This document shows positions 34,971-43,060 of a stretch of DNA of 51,438 nucleotides, piece after piece; the first letter of the stretch is position 1, and the number at the start of each line of letters is the position of its first letter. The position numbers were made by a program, and so were the translations under genes. This DNA comes from Bacillota bacterium (GTDB lineage: Bacteria; Bacillota; Sulfobacillia; JAJZYS01; JAJZLH01): the NCBI GenBank assembly GCA_021803575.1, contig JAJZLH010000012.1:1-51438 (forward strand), read 5' to 3'. The notes under the pieces are model-generated. The model was given only the letters and a program-made list of their open reading frames with translations, ran no database searches and was not told the origin of the DNA.

Positions 34971-35071
34971 TCACGACGCTTGCGGATGCCAATCCTCTCG
35001 TTCACCCGACTCGAGGAAACACAGATCGCGCTCGCCACGTGGGATTCACCCTGACCGCACGCCCTCGGTAG
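34967..35071 (+). pseudogene. remnant of a PIN-domain (VapC-like) toxin
   Basis: A 34-codon frame beginning with GTG 34967, overlapping the antitoxin stop. It reads ITTLADANPLVHPTRGNTDR then ARHVGF before a TAG stop at 35069. The DANPLV start is that of PIN-domain nucleases, in which the first Asp binds the metal ion, and ARHVGF fits the next helix. The remaining ~100 residues with the other acidic residues are missing. It is judged a decayed toxin; the short length makes this moderately sure. Confidence 0.55.
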
Positions 35072-35139
35072 GTTGCGGGTGAGGCAAACGGCTGGGGATG
35101 CCTCGATTTCACCGCGCTCGGCTGGGTAGAGAGCAGGAA

Positions 35140-35190
35140 TTGATGGACCATCACCAAGAATAATCTATTAATCTATAGAGCATTAGATAG
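35140..35190 (+). promoter_or_regulatory. AT-rich promoter/operator of the ArsR-rhodanese gene
   Basis: A rare AT-rich stretch in this GC-rich window. It contains TTGATG at 35140 and a tandem ATCTATTA/ATCTATAG (35163-35178), with ATCTA matched by TAGAT further on. ArsR-type repressors usually bind such sites in their own promoter. The exact -10 box is ambiguous (TATAGA 35174 or TTAGAT 35183). Confidence 0.5.
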
Positions 35191-35205
35191 GATGGGGGGA
35201 TCGAC

Positions 35206-35880
35206 GTGGGGAATGACCACCGACAGTTCAAGGACGCTGTCTACGGGCAGGTCGCGAGGGTGGGCAGAGCGGTGGCGCACCCCAAGAGACTGGAGATGCT
35301 GGATCTGCTGTGCCAGGGTGCGGCCTCTGTGGAGCGCTTGGCACAGAAGTGCGACCTGTCGATGGGCAGCACCTCGCAACACCTGCAGGTGCTATACGAA
35401 GCCCGCCTGGTGCGGCGGGAGCGCCACGGTACCTATGCCATCTACAGTCTCGGCGGTGAACTGAGTTGCACCCTGTTCCAGACCCTGCGCCAGGTAGCCG
35501 AGGACTATTATGCGGAGCTGCGCGAGGTGGCAGAGGCGGTTCTGACTGCCGAGCCGGAGGTGGAGGCCGTGGACCTCGCCACGCTCAGACAGCGGGCAGA
35601 TCGCGACCAAGTGCTGATGCTGGATGTCCGACCGGCTGACGAGTACGCCGCCGGACACTGGCCGGGGGCGCTGTCGCTGCCCCTGGAGACGCTGGCCGAT
35701 AGGCTGGCTGAATTGCCTCGAGACAGGACCATTGCGGCCTACTGCCGGGGGCCCTACTGCGTGTTGTCCCTGGAGGCGGTGGCGCTCCTGCGCCGCCATG
35801 GGTACCATGCGATCCGGCTGAACGAGGGTGTGCCTGAGTGGCGAGCCCAGGGACTGACCGTGGCTTCTGGACAGGGGTAG
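35206..35880 (+). CDS. ArsR-family regulator fused to a rhodanese domain
   Basis: A 224-residue two-domain protein. Residues 15-85 are an ArsR winged helix (GRAVAHPKRLEMLDLL, the recognition helix in MGSTSQHLQVLYEARLVRRE). Residues 125-220 are a rhodanese domain with LDVRPADEYAAGHWPGA and the active loop YCRGPYCVL, with catalytic C180 (C185 follows). Rhodanese cysteines carry persulfide sulfur, so the fusion probably senses sulfane sulfur and controls the genes behind it. C36, C49 and C88 in the N-terminal part may also take part. GTG 35206 follows GGGGGGATC; the leader is AT-rich. The downstream DsrE and SQR-like genes fit a sulfur-response role, by inference. Confidence 0.88.
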   Translation: MGNDHRQFKDAVYGQVARVGRAVAHPKRLEMLDLLCQGAASVERLAQKCDLSMGSTSQHLQVLYEARLVRRERHGTYAIYSLGGELSCTLFQTLRQVAEDYYAELREVAEAVLTAEPEVEAVDLATLRQRADRDQVLMLDVRPADEYAAGHWPGALSLPLETLADRLAELPRDRTIAAYCRGPYCVLSLEAVALLRRHGYHAIRLNEGVPEWRAQGLTVASGQG

Positions 35881-35939
35881 GCCGGCCACCATACGGCGGC
35901 CGAAGGGCGTAGCGGGCATGACCGAAGGGAGAAAGCGCA

Positions 35940-36293
35940 ATGCGACAGCTGCTGTGGATTTTGAACGACCCGCCGTATGGCACTGAGCGCTCTTACAACG
36001 GTCTGCGACACGCCACTGCCGTCGCCAAGGAGGCGGAGTGCACGGTGCGGGTCTTCTTGATGGCGGACGCCGTGGGCTGTGCCCGACGCGGGCAGCAGAC
36101 GGCGAACGGTTACTACAACCTGGAGCGGATGCTCCAGGTGCTGATCCGCCAGGGAGCAGAATGCGCTGCCTGCGGTACCTGCATGGACGCCCGTGGCCTT
36201 GGCGACGACGATCTGGTCACGGGCGTCCACCGCAGCACGATGGCCGAACTAAGCTCCTGGACGCTGGAGGCAGACCGGGTGCTCGTCTTCTAG
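35940..36293 (+). CDS. DsrE-family sulfur-relay-like protein
   Basis: A 117-residue cytoplasmic protein of the DsrE/DsrF-like fold. LWILNDPPYGTERSYNGLRH is the typical first strand and loop, ADAVGCARRGQ and the cysteine group C75, C78 and C81 in CAACGTCMDARG follow. DsrE-like proteins carry sulfur as persulfide on one such cysteine. ATG 35940 follows GAAGGGAGAAAG. It lies 60 bases after the ArsR-rhodanese gene and 48 bases before the SQR-like gene, so persulfide transfer between a quinone reductase and downstream acceptors is a likely role. Confidence 0.85.
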   Translation: MRQLLWILNDPPYGTERSYNGLRHATAVAKEAECTVRVFLMADAVGCARRGQQTANGYYNLERMLQVLIRQGAECAACGTCMDARGLGDDDLVTGVHRSTMAELSSWTLEADRVLVF

Positions 36294-36340
36294 GCGACAC
36301 GATCTCGTGCGGAGCCGATCAGTTTGGAAGGAGGGACTTC

Positions 36341-37483
36341 ATGCATCGCGTGGTGATTGTGGGCGGCGGCGTTGGCGGGATGGTGTCAGCCCACGAACTC
36401 CGGCGCCGGTTGCCAGCCGATGACCAAGTGGTGGTGATCGAGCAAAGCTCGGTGCACACCTTCTGGCCGTCGCTGCTGTGGATCACCGGGGGGACCCGCA
36501 AGGCTGACCAAGTGACCCGCCGTTTCAGCGACCTGCGCGAGAAGGGCATCCAGGTCGTGCATGCCCGGGTCGATGCCATCGATCCCGAGGCCCGTACGGT
36601 TCGTGCCGGTGGTCAGACCTTCAGCGGAGACGCCGTCATCCTGTCGCCCGGTGCAGACCTCGACCCTTCGCTGGTGCCGGGACTGGCGGCGGAAGCCGGC
36701 GATCTCTACACGGTGAAGGGCGCCGAGTCGGTGCACAGCCGCCTGGCGGCGTTGACCAAAGGACGGGTGGTGGTGCTGGTCAGCCGGGTGCCGTTCAAGT
36801 GCCCGGCCGCCCCCTATGAGGCGGCCATGCTGATCGACGGCTATCTCCGCCAGAAGCACAGGCGGGATGCCGTCCAGGTGGAGATATGGGCGGCCGAGCC
36901 CATGCCGATGGGGGTGGCAGGGCCCGGCGTCAGTGAGGCGGTGGCAGCCGCTGTTCGGGACCGGGGCATCGCCTATCATCCGAGCGAGACGGTGGAGAAG
37001 GTGAACGACGGCAAGCTCTACATGAAAGGTGGCCAGGAGGTTCCGTACGACCTGTTGGCCTACGTCAGCCCGCATGTCGCACCGCCGGTGGTGGTGGCTG
37101 CCGGCTTGGCACCAGCCGGCGGCTGGGTGCAGGTCAACCGAGAGACGCTGGAGACCAGCTTCCCCAACGTCTTTGCCATTGGCGACGTCACCGGGATCGG
37201 ACTTCTCTTGGGCAAGCCGCTGCCCAAGGCTGGCACGTTTGCCCACCGCCAGGCGGAGGCAGTGGCGGAAACGGTCGCCCGCCGCCTGACGGGTAGAGGC
37301 GGGGATCAAAAATTCTACGGGGTTGGCGAGTGTTTCGTGGAGATGGGGCGCAGCGTGGCCGGCTTCGCCCGCGGCAATTTCTACCATGAACCGCTGCCCG
37401 ACGTGCACGTCTATAAGGCAGGCAAGCACTGGCACGCCGCCAAGGTGGCGTTCGAGCGACACTGGTGGAGTCAGTGGTGGTAG
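36341..37483 (+). CDS. sulfide:quinone oxidoreductase-like flavoprotein
   Basis: A 380-residue FAD-dependent oxidoreductase. FAD motif VVIVGGGVGGMVSAHELRR (4-22), second site region SPGADLDP, the cysteine C154 in VPFKCPAAPYEAAM, FAD end NVFAIGDVTGIG and C331 in VGECFVEMG. C154 and C331 match the two active cysteines of sulfide:quinone oxidoreductases; the third (early) cysteine of the classical type is absent, as in some SQR types and in flavocytochrome-c sulfide dehydrogenases. The C-terminal HWWSQWW is amphipathic and could attach to the membrane. ATG 36341 follows GAAGGAGGG. The neighbouring DsrE and rhodanese genes support a sulfide-oxidising role. Confidence 0.85.
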   Translation: MHRVVIVGGGVGGMVSAHELRRRLPADDQVVVIEQSSVHTFWPSLLWITGGTRKADQVTRRFSDLREKGIQVVHARVDAIDPEARTVRAGGQTFSGDAVILSPGADLDPSLVPGLAAEAGDLYTVKGAESVHSRLAALTKGRVVVLVSRVPFKCPAAPYEAAMLIDGYLRQKHRRDAVQVEIWAAEPMPMGVAGPGVSEAVAAAVRDRGIAYHPSETVEKVNDGKLYMKGGQEVPYDLLAYVSPHVAPPVVVAAGLAPAGGWVQVNRETLETSFPNVFAIGDVTGIGLLLGKPLPKAGTFAHRQAEAVAETVARRLTGRGGDQKFYGVGECFVEMGRSVAGFARGNFYHEPLPDVHVYKAGKHWHAAKVAFERHWWSQWW

Positions 37484-37556
37484 ACGGGGCGAGTGGCCCG
37501 TCTCCTGCCCAGGGCACCAGCTCACTGGCCCAGTCCCCCGGCCGCTAGGCCGTTTG

Positions 37557-38831
37557 GTGGTCGAGCCGCCCGCCGCCGGCATCCGCCCCAATCTCAGCCA
37601 ATTCCTGTGGTTGGCCGTCAGTACAGTGCTGGTCGGAATGACGGTGGGCCTCGAACGCACCGTGGTGCCGCTGCTCGGACAAGACGTGTACCATCTCGCC
37701 TCGGCCAGCCTGGTGCTCTCCTTCATCGTGGCCTTCGGGGTGACCAAGGCTGCCCTCAACCTGGTGGCCGGGCACTGGTCGGACCGAGTGGGACGGCGGC
37801 CGATCCTGGTCCTCGGCTGGCTGACGGCCCTGCCCATGATCGGACTGCTGCTGTTTGTACACAGCTGGCTGGCAGTGGTGATCGCCAACGTCCTCCTGGG
37901 AGCGAACCAGGCGTTTGCCTGGACAATGACCATCACCAGCCAGCTGGATCTGGTAGGCTCCCGCCAACGGGGCCTGGCGATGGGGATCAATGAAGGCACC
38001 GGCTATCTGGGAGTCGCCATTTCCACAACTGTGACGGCCTTCATCGCCGCTCGCTTCGGGCTCCTCCAAGCCCCTTTCCTGTATGGTGCGGTAGTGATTG
38101 GGGCGGGTCTGGCCACCAGCTTGTTGGTGATTCATGAGACCCAAAACCGGGCGCTGCGGGAGGTCGCGACTAGGCAACCTGCCTTGGGCGCTGAGGAGGA
38201 GGCTCCACCCACAGCCACTGACACTGCCAGCCAGATCTTCTGGCTGACCACTGTCCGAGATCGCAGCCTCTCGGCCATGAGTCAGGCCGGGCTCGCCAAC
38301 AAGTTGGCCGACACCCTAGTCTGGGGCGTGGTGCCACTCTATCTAGATCGGATCGGTCTACCCATTGCCCAGATCGGACTGATTGCCGGCGCCTATACCC
38401 TAGTCTGGGGCATCGGCCAGTTCGGCACCGGCATCATCTCCGACTACGTTGGCCGCAAGCTGCCCATCGTCAGCGGCCTTGGGCTGCTGGGAGGCGGGAT
38501 CTTGATCTTTGCCGCCGGGCACGCGTTCGCCTGGTGGGTGATCACGGCAGCAGTGATGGGACTTGGCATGGCGCTGTTATACCCCAACCTAAACGCCGCT
38601 GTCGCCGATGTGGCGCCGGCCCAGATCAGAGGCGGCGTGCTGGGCGTGTATCGGCTGTGGCGAGACGGTGGCTACGCGATCGGAGGTCTCTTGCTGGGGG
38701 CTACCATCGGCAGCCTGGGCATGGTGAGAAGCATCGACCTGATCGGGGGTCTGGTGCTGCTGTCCATGGCGGTGGTGATCTGGCGCATGGCCGAGACCCA
38801 TCCGCCTCGCCTCTCTCACCTTGGCCCTTAG
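37557..38831 (+). CDS. MFS transporter in the sulfur island
   Basis: A membrane protein of about 424 residues with 12 hydrophobic helices. The MFS motif A is GHWSDRVGRRPILVLG after the second helix and GIISDYVGRKLPIVSG in the second half; NEGTGYLGVAIS is in helix 5. The start is unsure: GTG 37557 or TTG 37554 is the first near the first helix, and neither has a clear ribosome-binding site. Earlier frame sequence overlaps the SQR-like gene and is not conserved. The substrate is unknown; position suggests export or uptake of a sulfur compound, by inference. Confidence 0.78.
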   Translation: MVEPPAAGIRPNLSQFLWLAVSTVLVGMTVGLERTVVPLLGQDVYHLASASLVLSFIVAFGVTKAALNLVAGHWSDRVGRRPILVLGWLTALPMIGLLLFVHSWLAVVIANVLLGANQAFAWTMTITSQLDLVGSRQRGLAMGINEGTGYLGVAISTTVTAFIAARFGLLQAPFLYGAVVIGAGLATSLLVIHETQNRALREVATRQPALGAEEEAPPTATDTASQIFWLTTVRDRSLSAMSQAGLANKLADTLVWGVVPLYLDRIGLPIAQIGLIAGAYTLVWGIGQFGTGIISDYVGRKLPIVSGLGLLGGGILIFAAGHAFAWWVITAAVMGLGMALLYPNLNAAVADVAPAQIRGGVLGVYRLWRDGGYAIGGLLLGATIGSLGMVRSIDLIGGLVLLSMAVVIWRMAETHPPRLSHLGP

Positions 38832-39289
38832 CCGCGCGACTGGCCCCGATAAGGAAACTGACGCGGGCTCGATGATGGCTTTGCTGTGTGGACTCGCCCA
38901 CGGCGCCTTGCCGCTGGAAGTATGCCAACAGCATGGATCTGCGACGCCTTCCCGCTCCCCCAGACGGTGTTCAACCGAGGCGGGACCATCCCGCGTTACC
39001 GGATCGGCTGGTGACCCCGATGACTGGCTGAGAGCAACCAAGTCGTGTCACCTTCCCAGTCTGGATGTGACCTCCAACCAGTCGTCGGCTCGGTCGACAC
39101 AAAACGCCCGATGACGGGTGAACAGCTTTCTGGCTGCCACCATCGCATCAGACCCCGAACCTGGCCAGGACCATCAATGCACTGTCTCGCCTTGACGACG
39201 ATCTGGAGCCCACTAGGCCCGTAGCGGCGGACGGCGGGAAGGGGCGGCGCCAGCTCGAGGCGCCGCTTCAGCCAGCCGCCGTAGCCGCT
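38832..39289. other. stretch with no convincing gene between the MFS gene and the suf promoter
   Basis: About 460 bases. A 97-codon open frame (38821-39114) and a minus-strand frame (38589-39041) cross the region, but neither resembles a known protein nor has a ribosome-binding site. I see no RNA gene, IS end or clear repeat. It may be decayed DNA at the island edge. Confidence 0.6.
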
Positions 39290-39318
39290 TTGACAACCCT
39301 GTGCCTCTCGCCTATACT
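39290..39318 (+). promoter_or_regulatory. strong sigma-A-type promoter of the suf operon
   Basis: A perfect TTGACA (39290-39295), a 17-base spacer and TATACT (39313-39318). It is followed by a leader of about 50 bases. No obvious Rrf2 operator palindrome was identified, but the leader and spacer are the place to look. Confidence 0.85.
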
Positions 39319-39373
39319 CCGCATGGAATCCTGAGCCACCAACTCATGATTCACCTTAGAGCTTAGGGAGGCC

Positions 39374-40144
39374 ATGCCAGTGCGACCCAGCCTCGAGATC
39401 CGGGATCTGCACGTGTCGATCGACGAGAAGGAAATCCTGAGCGGGGTCGACCTCAGCGTGCAGGGCGGCGAGGTTCACGCCATCATGGGGCCAAACGGCA
39501 CCGGCAAGAGCACGCTGGCCTCGACACTGATGGGCCACCCCCGCTACCAGGTGACGCAGGGTGAGATCTTGATCGACGGTGTCGACATCACGGGCATGAA
39601 GCCGGACGAGCGGGCCCGGCGGGGCCTGTTCCTGGCCATGCAGTATCCGCAGGAGCTCTCGGGGGTGACCACCGGCAACTTCCTGCGCACGGCCGTGAAC
39701 AGCCTCAATCCGGACCACCCGATGCCGGTGCTGCAATTCCACAAGCTGCTCACCGAGAAGATGAAGCTGCTCGACATCGAGCCGGACTTCGCCCAGCGCT
39801 ACCTCAACGAGGGCTTCTCCGGCGGCGAGAAAAAGCGCAACGAGATTCTCCAGCTGGCTGTGCTCGCCCCTCGCCTGGCCGTGCTGGACGAGATCGACTC
39901 CGGTCTCGACATCGACGCCGTCAAGATCGTCGCCCACGGCGTCAATACGCTGCTCAGCGAGAACATGGGGGTGATCATCATCACCCACTACGAGCGCATC
40001 CTGCGCTATGTGAAGCCGCACTTCGTGCACATCCTGATCGGCGGCAAGGTCGCCGTGTCCGGCGGGCCCGAACTGGCAGATGAGCTGGAGGCCCGCGGCT
40101 ACGACTGGATCAAGACCGAGGCCGACCCGGCCCTCGCCGAATAG
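39374..40144 (+). CDS. sufC: Fe-S cluster assembly ATPase SufC
   Basis: The ABC-type ATPase of the SufBCD scaffold. Walker A GPNGTGKST, the signature FSGGEKKRNEILQLAVLAPR and Walker B LAVLDEIDSGLDIDA are all intact, and ITHYERIL follows. The 256-residue length is normal. ATG 39374 lies only two bases from AGGGAGG; GTG 39380 has better spacing and may be used instead. It leads the operon sufC-D-S-U-B, the Bacillus order. Confidence 0.95.
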   Translation: MPVRPSLEIRDLHVSIDEKEILSGVDLSVQGGEVHAIMGPNGTGKSTLASTLMGHPRYQVTQGEILIDGVDITGMKPDERARRGLFLAMQYPQELSGVTTGNFLRTAVNSLNPDHPMPVLQFHKLLTEKMKLLDIEPDFAQRYLNEGFSGGEKKRNEILQLAVLAPRLAVLDEIDSGLDIDAVKIVAHGVNTLLSENMGVIIITHYERILRYVKPHFVHILIGGKVAVSGGPELADELEARGYDWIKTEADPALAE

Positions 40145-40155
40145 GAGGCGCTGGC

Positions 40156-41412
40156 GTGGCCGAGACGCTGGTCCACAATCCGTACCTGACCCGCTGCCGC
40201 GAGAAGGGCGAGCCAGCCTGGCTTCTGGAGCGCCGTGAGGATGCCTGGCAGGCCTCTCAGAGCCTGGCTCTGCCGCGCCCGGAGAAGACCGCCATTGACC
40301 GCTGGGGCCTGGAGCAGGCGCTACCGGGCCACGCGGCGGCCCCGCAGACGGCGGTCGAGGTGAGGAGTGACGCCGGAACCCACCTCATCACCTGGAACGG
40401 CGCTGTCCAAAGCGCCCAGATCGACCCCGCCCTAGCGGAGCTGGGCGTGCTGCTGATCGGCATCGATCAGGCCATGGGCCAGCACCCAGAGTTGCTCGAA
40501 CCCTATCTCGCTTCCCACATCCTGGCCCCCGATCACCTGCTGGCCGCCCTGCACCGCACCTACCTGCAGGGCGGTCACCTCCTCTACGTGCCGGCTGGCG
40601 TGGAGATCGACACCCCGCTGGAGATCATCTCCGCCCTGGGCCAGGAGGATGCCTACCCGCACACCCTGGTCGTGCTGGAGCGGCAGGCCAAGGTGACGCT
40701 GGTCATGACAGAGCTGTCCATTGGCTCGTCGGCAATTCGGGTCAACTCGGCCTTTGAGGCCTTCCTGGGCGAGGGTTCATTCCTGCGCTACGCCACCGTG
40801 CAGAAACTGGGCGCTGAGGTGAGGGCCTTCCAGCCCCGGCTCGCCCACCTGGCCCGCGACGCCCGGATGGAGTGGATTGTGGCCCAGGCCGGGGGCGGGC
40901 GCGTACTGACCACCAACCAGACCCTGCTCGAGGAGGAGGGCGCCAGCGCCGAGAGCTACGCCGTGTTCCTGGGTGCGGGCGATCAGGTTCTCGACTTTCA
41001 GACCAAGATGAACCACTGGGCGTCCCACACCAGTTCAGACATGGACTCTAAGGGCGTGATGACCGGCCGCGCCAAAGCGGTGTACACCGGCTTCACCGAG
41101 ATCAAGAAGGGGGCTCACGGCTGCGCCAGCTGGCAGAAGGAGAAGACCCTGATGCTGAGCGACGAGTGCCGAGTGGACCTGATCCCGGCGCTTTGGATCT
41201 ACGACGACGACGTCCAGAAGGCGGGACACGCCGCCGCCGCCGGGCGCGTCAACCCGGAGCAGCTCTACTACCTGATGAGCCGCGGCATCCGGGAAAAGGA
41301 CGCCCTCTTGCTGCTGGTGACGGGTTTTTTGGCCACCATCCTCGACCGCATTCCCCTGGCCGACGTGCGTGACGCTATCTCCGAACTGGCGGCGGAGACG
41401 ATCGCCAGATGA
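40156..41412 (+). CDS. sufD: Fe-S cluster assembly protein SufD
   Basis: The non-catalytic partner of SufB in the SufBCD scaffold. The 418-residue protein has an N-terminal helical part, a beta-helix core with GGHLLYVPAGVEIDTPLEI, and the shared C-terminal SufBD core MDSKGVMTGRAKAVYTGFTE, AHGCASWQKEKTLMLSDECR and YYLMSRGIREKDA. Compared with SufB it lacks the larger conserved cysteine set, as expected. GTG 40156 follows AGGAGG. Its last codons overlap sufS (ATGA). Confidence 0.93.
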   Translation: MAETLVHNPYLTRCREKGEPAWLLERREDAWQASQSLALPRPEKTAIDRWGLEQALPGHAAAPQTAVEVRSDAGTHLITWNGAVQSAQIDPALAELGVLLIGIDQAMGQHPELLEPYLASHILAPDHLLAALHRTYLQGGHLLYVPAGVEIDTPLEIISALGQEDAYPHTLVVLERQAKVTLVMTELSIGSSAIRVNSAFEAFLGEGSFLRYATVQKLGAEVRAFQPRLAHLARDARMEWIVAQAGGGRVLTTNQTLLEEEGASAESYAVFLGAGDQVLDFQTKMNHWASHTSSDMDSKGVMTGRAKAVYTGFTEIKKGAHGCASWQKEKTLMLSDECRVDLIPALWIYDDDVQKAGHAAAAGRVNPEQLYYLMSRGIREKDALLLLVTGFLATILDRIPLADVRDAISELAAETIAR

Positions 41413-42635
41413 CGGACTTCACAGGCGTGCGCGCAGACTTTCCGCTGCTCAGCACAGCCGAAGGCCGCACCCTCACCTACCTGGACTCGGCGGCCACCGC
41501 CCAGAAGCCGGAGGTGGTGCTGGAGGCGCTTCGCCACTTCTATCGCTACGACAACGCCAACGTCTACCGCGGCGTGTACGGCCTGGCCGCCCGTGCCACC
41601 GCTGCCTTCGAGGCTGCCCGGGAGACGGTCGCTGCCTTTATCGGGGCCGACGCCGACGAGGTGATCTTTACCCGCGGCACCACCGATGCGGTGAACACAG
41701 TGGCCTGGGCCTGGGCCAGGGCGGCACTTGGCCCTGGCGACGAGATTCTGACCAGCGAGGCTGAGCACCACTCCAACTTGGTGCCCTGGCAAGAGGCGGC
41801 ACGGGCCGCCGGGGCCAGGCTGCGTTTTGTGGAACTGGCAGCAGACGGCAGCGTCCAGACTGAGGCGGTACTTGGGGCGCTGGGTCCTCGCACCAGGCTG
41901 GTGGCGTTGGCCCAGGCCTCCAACGTGCTCGGCAACCTGCCGCTCGATGTCGGTGCCGTCTCGCGGGCCGCTCACCGGCTGGGGGCCATAGTGCTGGTAG
42001 ACGGCGCCCAGAGCGTGCCCCACCTGCCGGTCGACGTCCACGCCATGGAAGCCGACTTCGTGGCCTTCTCCGGCCACAAGATGATGGGCCCAACCGGCAT
42101 CGGCGTACTCTACGGCCGGCGTGAGATGCTCGCCGCCATGGCGCCCTTCCAGTTCGGCGGCGAGATGATCAGTCACGTCGAGGCGGAGAGCGCCACCTTC
42201 AAGGAAGCGCCGCAGAAGTTTGAGGGCGGCACGCCGCCGATCGCCCAGGCCATCGGCCTGGCCCGCGCCTGCGAATACCTGAGCGGCCTGGGCATGGCCG
42301 AGGTGGCGGCCCACGACCGCCGCCTCGGTGAACTGGCTGCCAGCCAGCTCGGCGAGGTGCCAGGCGTCACCGTCTACGGCCCCGGCGGCGCCCGCCTGGG
42401 CGTGGTATCATTCAATCTAGAGGGCGTGCACCCGCACGATGTCGCCACCGCCCTCGACCAGCAAGGAATCTGCGTCAGGGCCGGCCACCACTGCTGCCAG
42501 CCGCTGATGCGCCGCCTGGGAGTGGTCGCTACGGTGAGGGCCAGTTTTTACGCCTACAACAGCGAGGAAGACGTCGAGAAGCTGGTCGCCAGCGTCATGT
42601 CCACCATGGAGTTCTTTCACCATGTCGCTCACTGA
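41409..42635 (+). CDS. sufS: cysteine desulfurase SufS
   Basis: A PLP enzyme that takes sulfur from cysteine for cluster synthesis. PLP lysine K224 (FSGHKMMGPTGIGVLYG), the active-site cysteine C362 in VRAGHHCCQP (the second, C363, replaces the usual Ala), and the N-terminal YLDSAATAQKP. The 408 residues fit the group II desulfurases, which depend on SufU or SufE. ATG 41409 overlaps the sufD stop; its 3' end overlaps the sufU start by 14 bases. Confidence 0.95.
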   Translation: MTDFTGVRADFPLLSTAEGRTLTYLDSAATAQKPEVVLEALRHFYRYDNANVYRGVYGLAARATAAFEAARETVAAFIGADADEVIFTRGTTDAVNTVAWAWARAALGPGDEILTSEAEHHSNLVPWQEAARAAGARLRFVELAADGSVQTEAVLGALGPRTRLVALAQASNVLGNLPLDVGAVSRAAHRLGAIVLVDGAQSVPHLPVDVHAMEADFVAFSGHKMMGPTGIGVLYGRREMLAAMAPFQFGGEMISHVEAESATFKEAPQKFEGGTPPIAQAIGLARACEYLSGLGMAEVAAHDRRLGELAASQLGEVPGVTVYGPGGARLGVVSFNLEGVHPHDVATALDQQGICVRAGHHCCQPLMRRLGVVATVRASFYAYNSEEDVEKLVASVMSTMEFFHHVAH

Positions 42636-43059
42636 CCTCTACCGCGAGATCATCCTCGAGCACGCCCGCCATCCCCAGCACAAGGGGTCCCTGGCCGAAC
42701 CGGTCAGCTTCCAGGCCGGCCTCAACAACCCGACTTGTGGCGACGAGGTGATCGTCCAGGTGCGGGTGGGCCCGGGAGGCACCATCGAGGAGGGGAAATT
42801 CGATGGCGTGGGCTGTTCGATCTCGATGGCTGCGGCCTCCATCATGAGCGGGATGGTGGCGGGGCGCACCCTGGCCGAGGCCAAGCAGTTGATCGACGCC
42901 TACACGGCGATGGTCAGCGGCAAACAGGCCCCGACCGACGAGCTGGCCGAGCTGGCCGCCTTCGCCGGAGTGGCGCAGTTTCCGATGCGGGTGAAGTGCG
43001 CAACCCTTCCCTTTCACGCACTGCAAAAGGGTATCGCCAGATATGAGGAGGGATTCTGA
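42622..43059 (+). CDS. sufU: SufU sulfur transfer protein
   Basis: A zinc protein that accepts persulfide from SufS and hands it to SufB. Zinc ligands C39, D41 (NNPTCGDEV), C65 ([13 protein letters not shown]) and C126 ([12 protein letters not shown]) match the Bacillus pattern. The 145-residue length fits SufU. The start overlaps the end of sufS. The sufSU pair and lack of sufE place the system with the Gram-positive type. Confidence 0.95.
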   Translation: MSLTDLYREIILEHARHPQHKGSLAEPVSFQAGLNNPTCGDEVIVQVRVGPGGTIEEGKFDGVGCSISMAAASIMSGMVAGRTLAEAKQLIDAYTAMVSGKQAPTDELAELAAFAGVAQFPMRVKCATLPFHALQKGIARYEEGF

Positions 43060-43060
43060 G

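Noticed and set aside
38589-39041. A 150-codon minus-strand frame over the end of the MFS gene
   Set aside because: Its first part is a shadow of the MFS gene, and the rest is not protein-like.
38821-39114. A 97-codon frame after the MFS gene
   Set aside because: No ribosome-binding site, no recognisable motif, and its start lies inside the MFS gene end.
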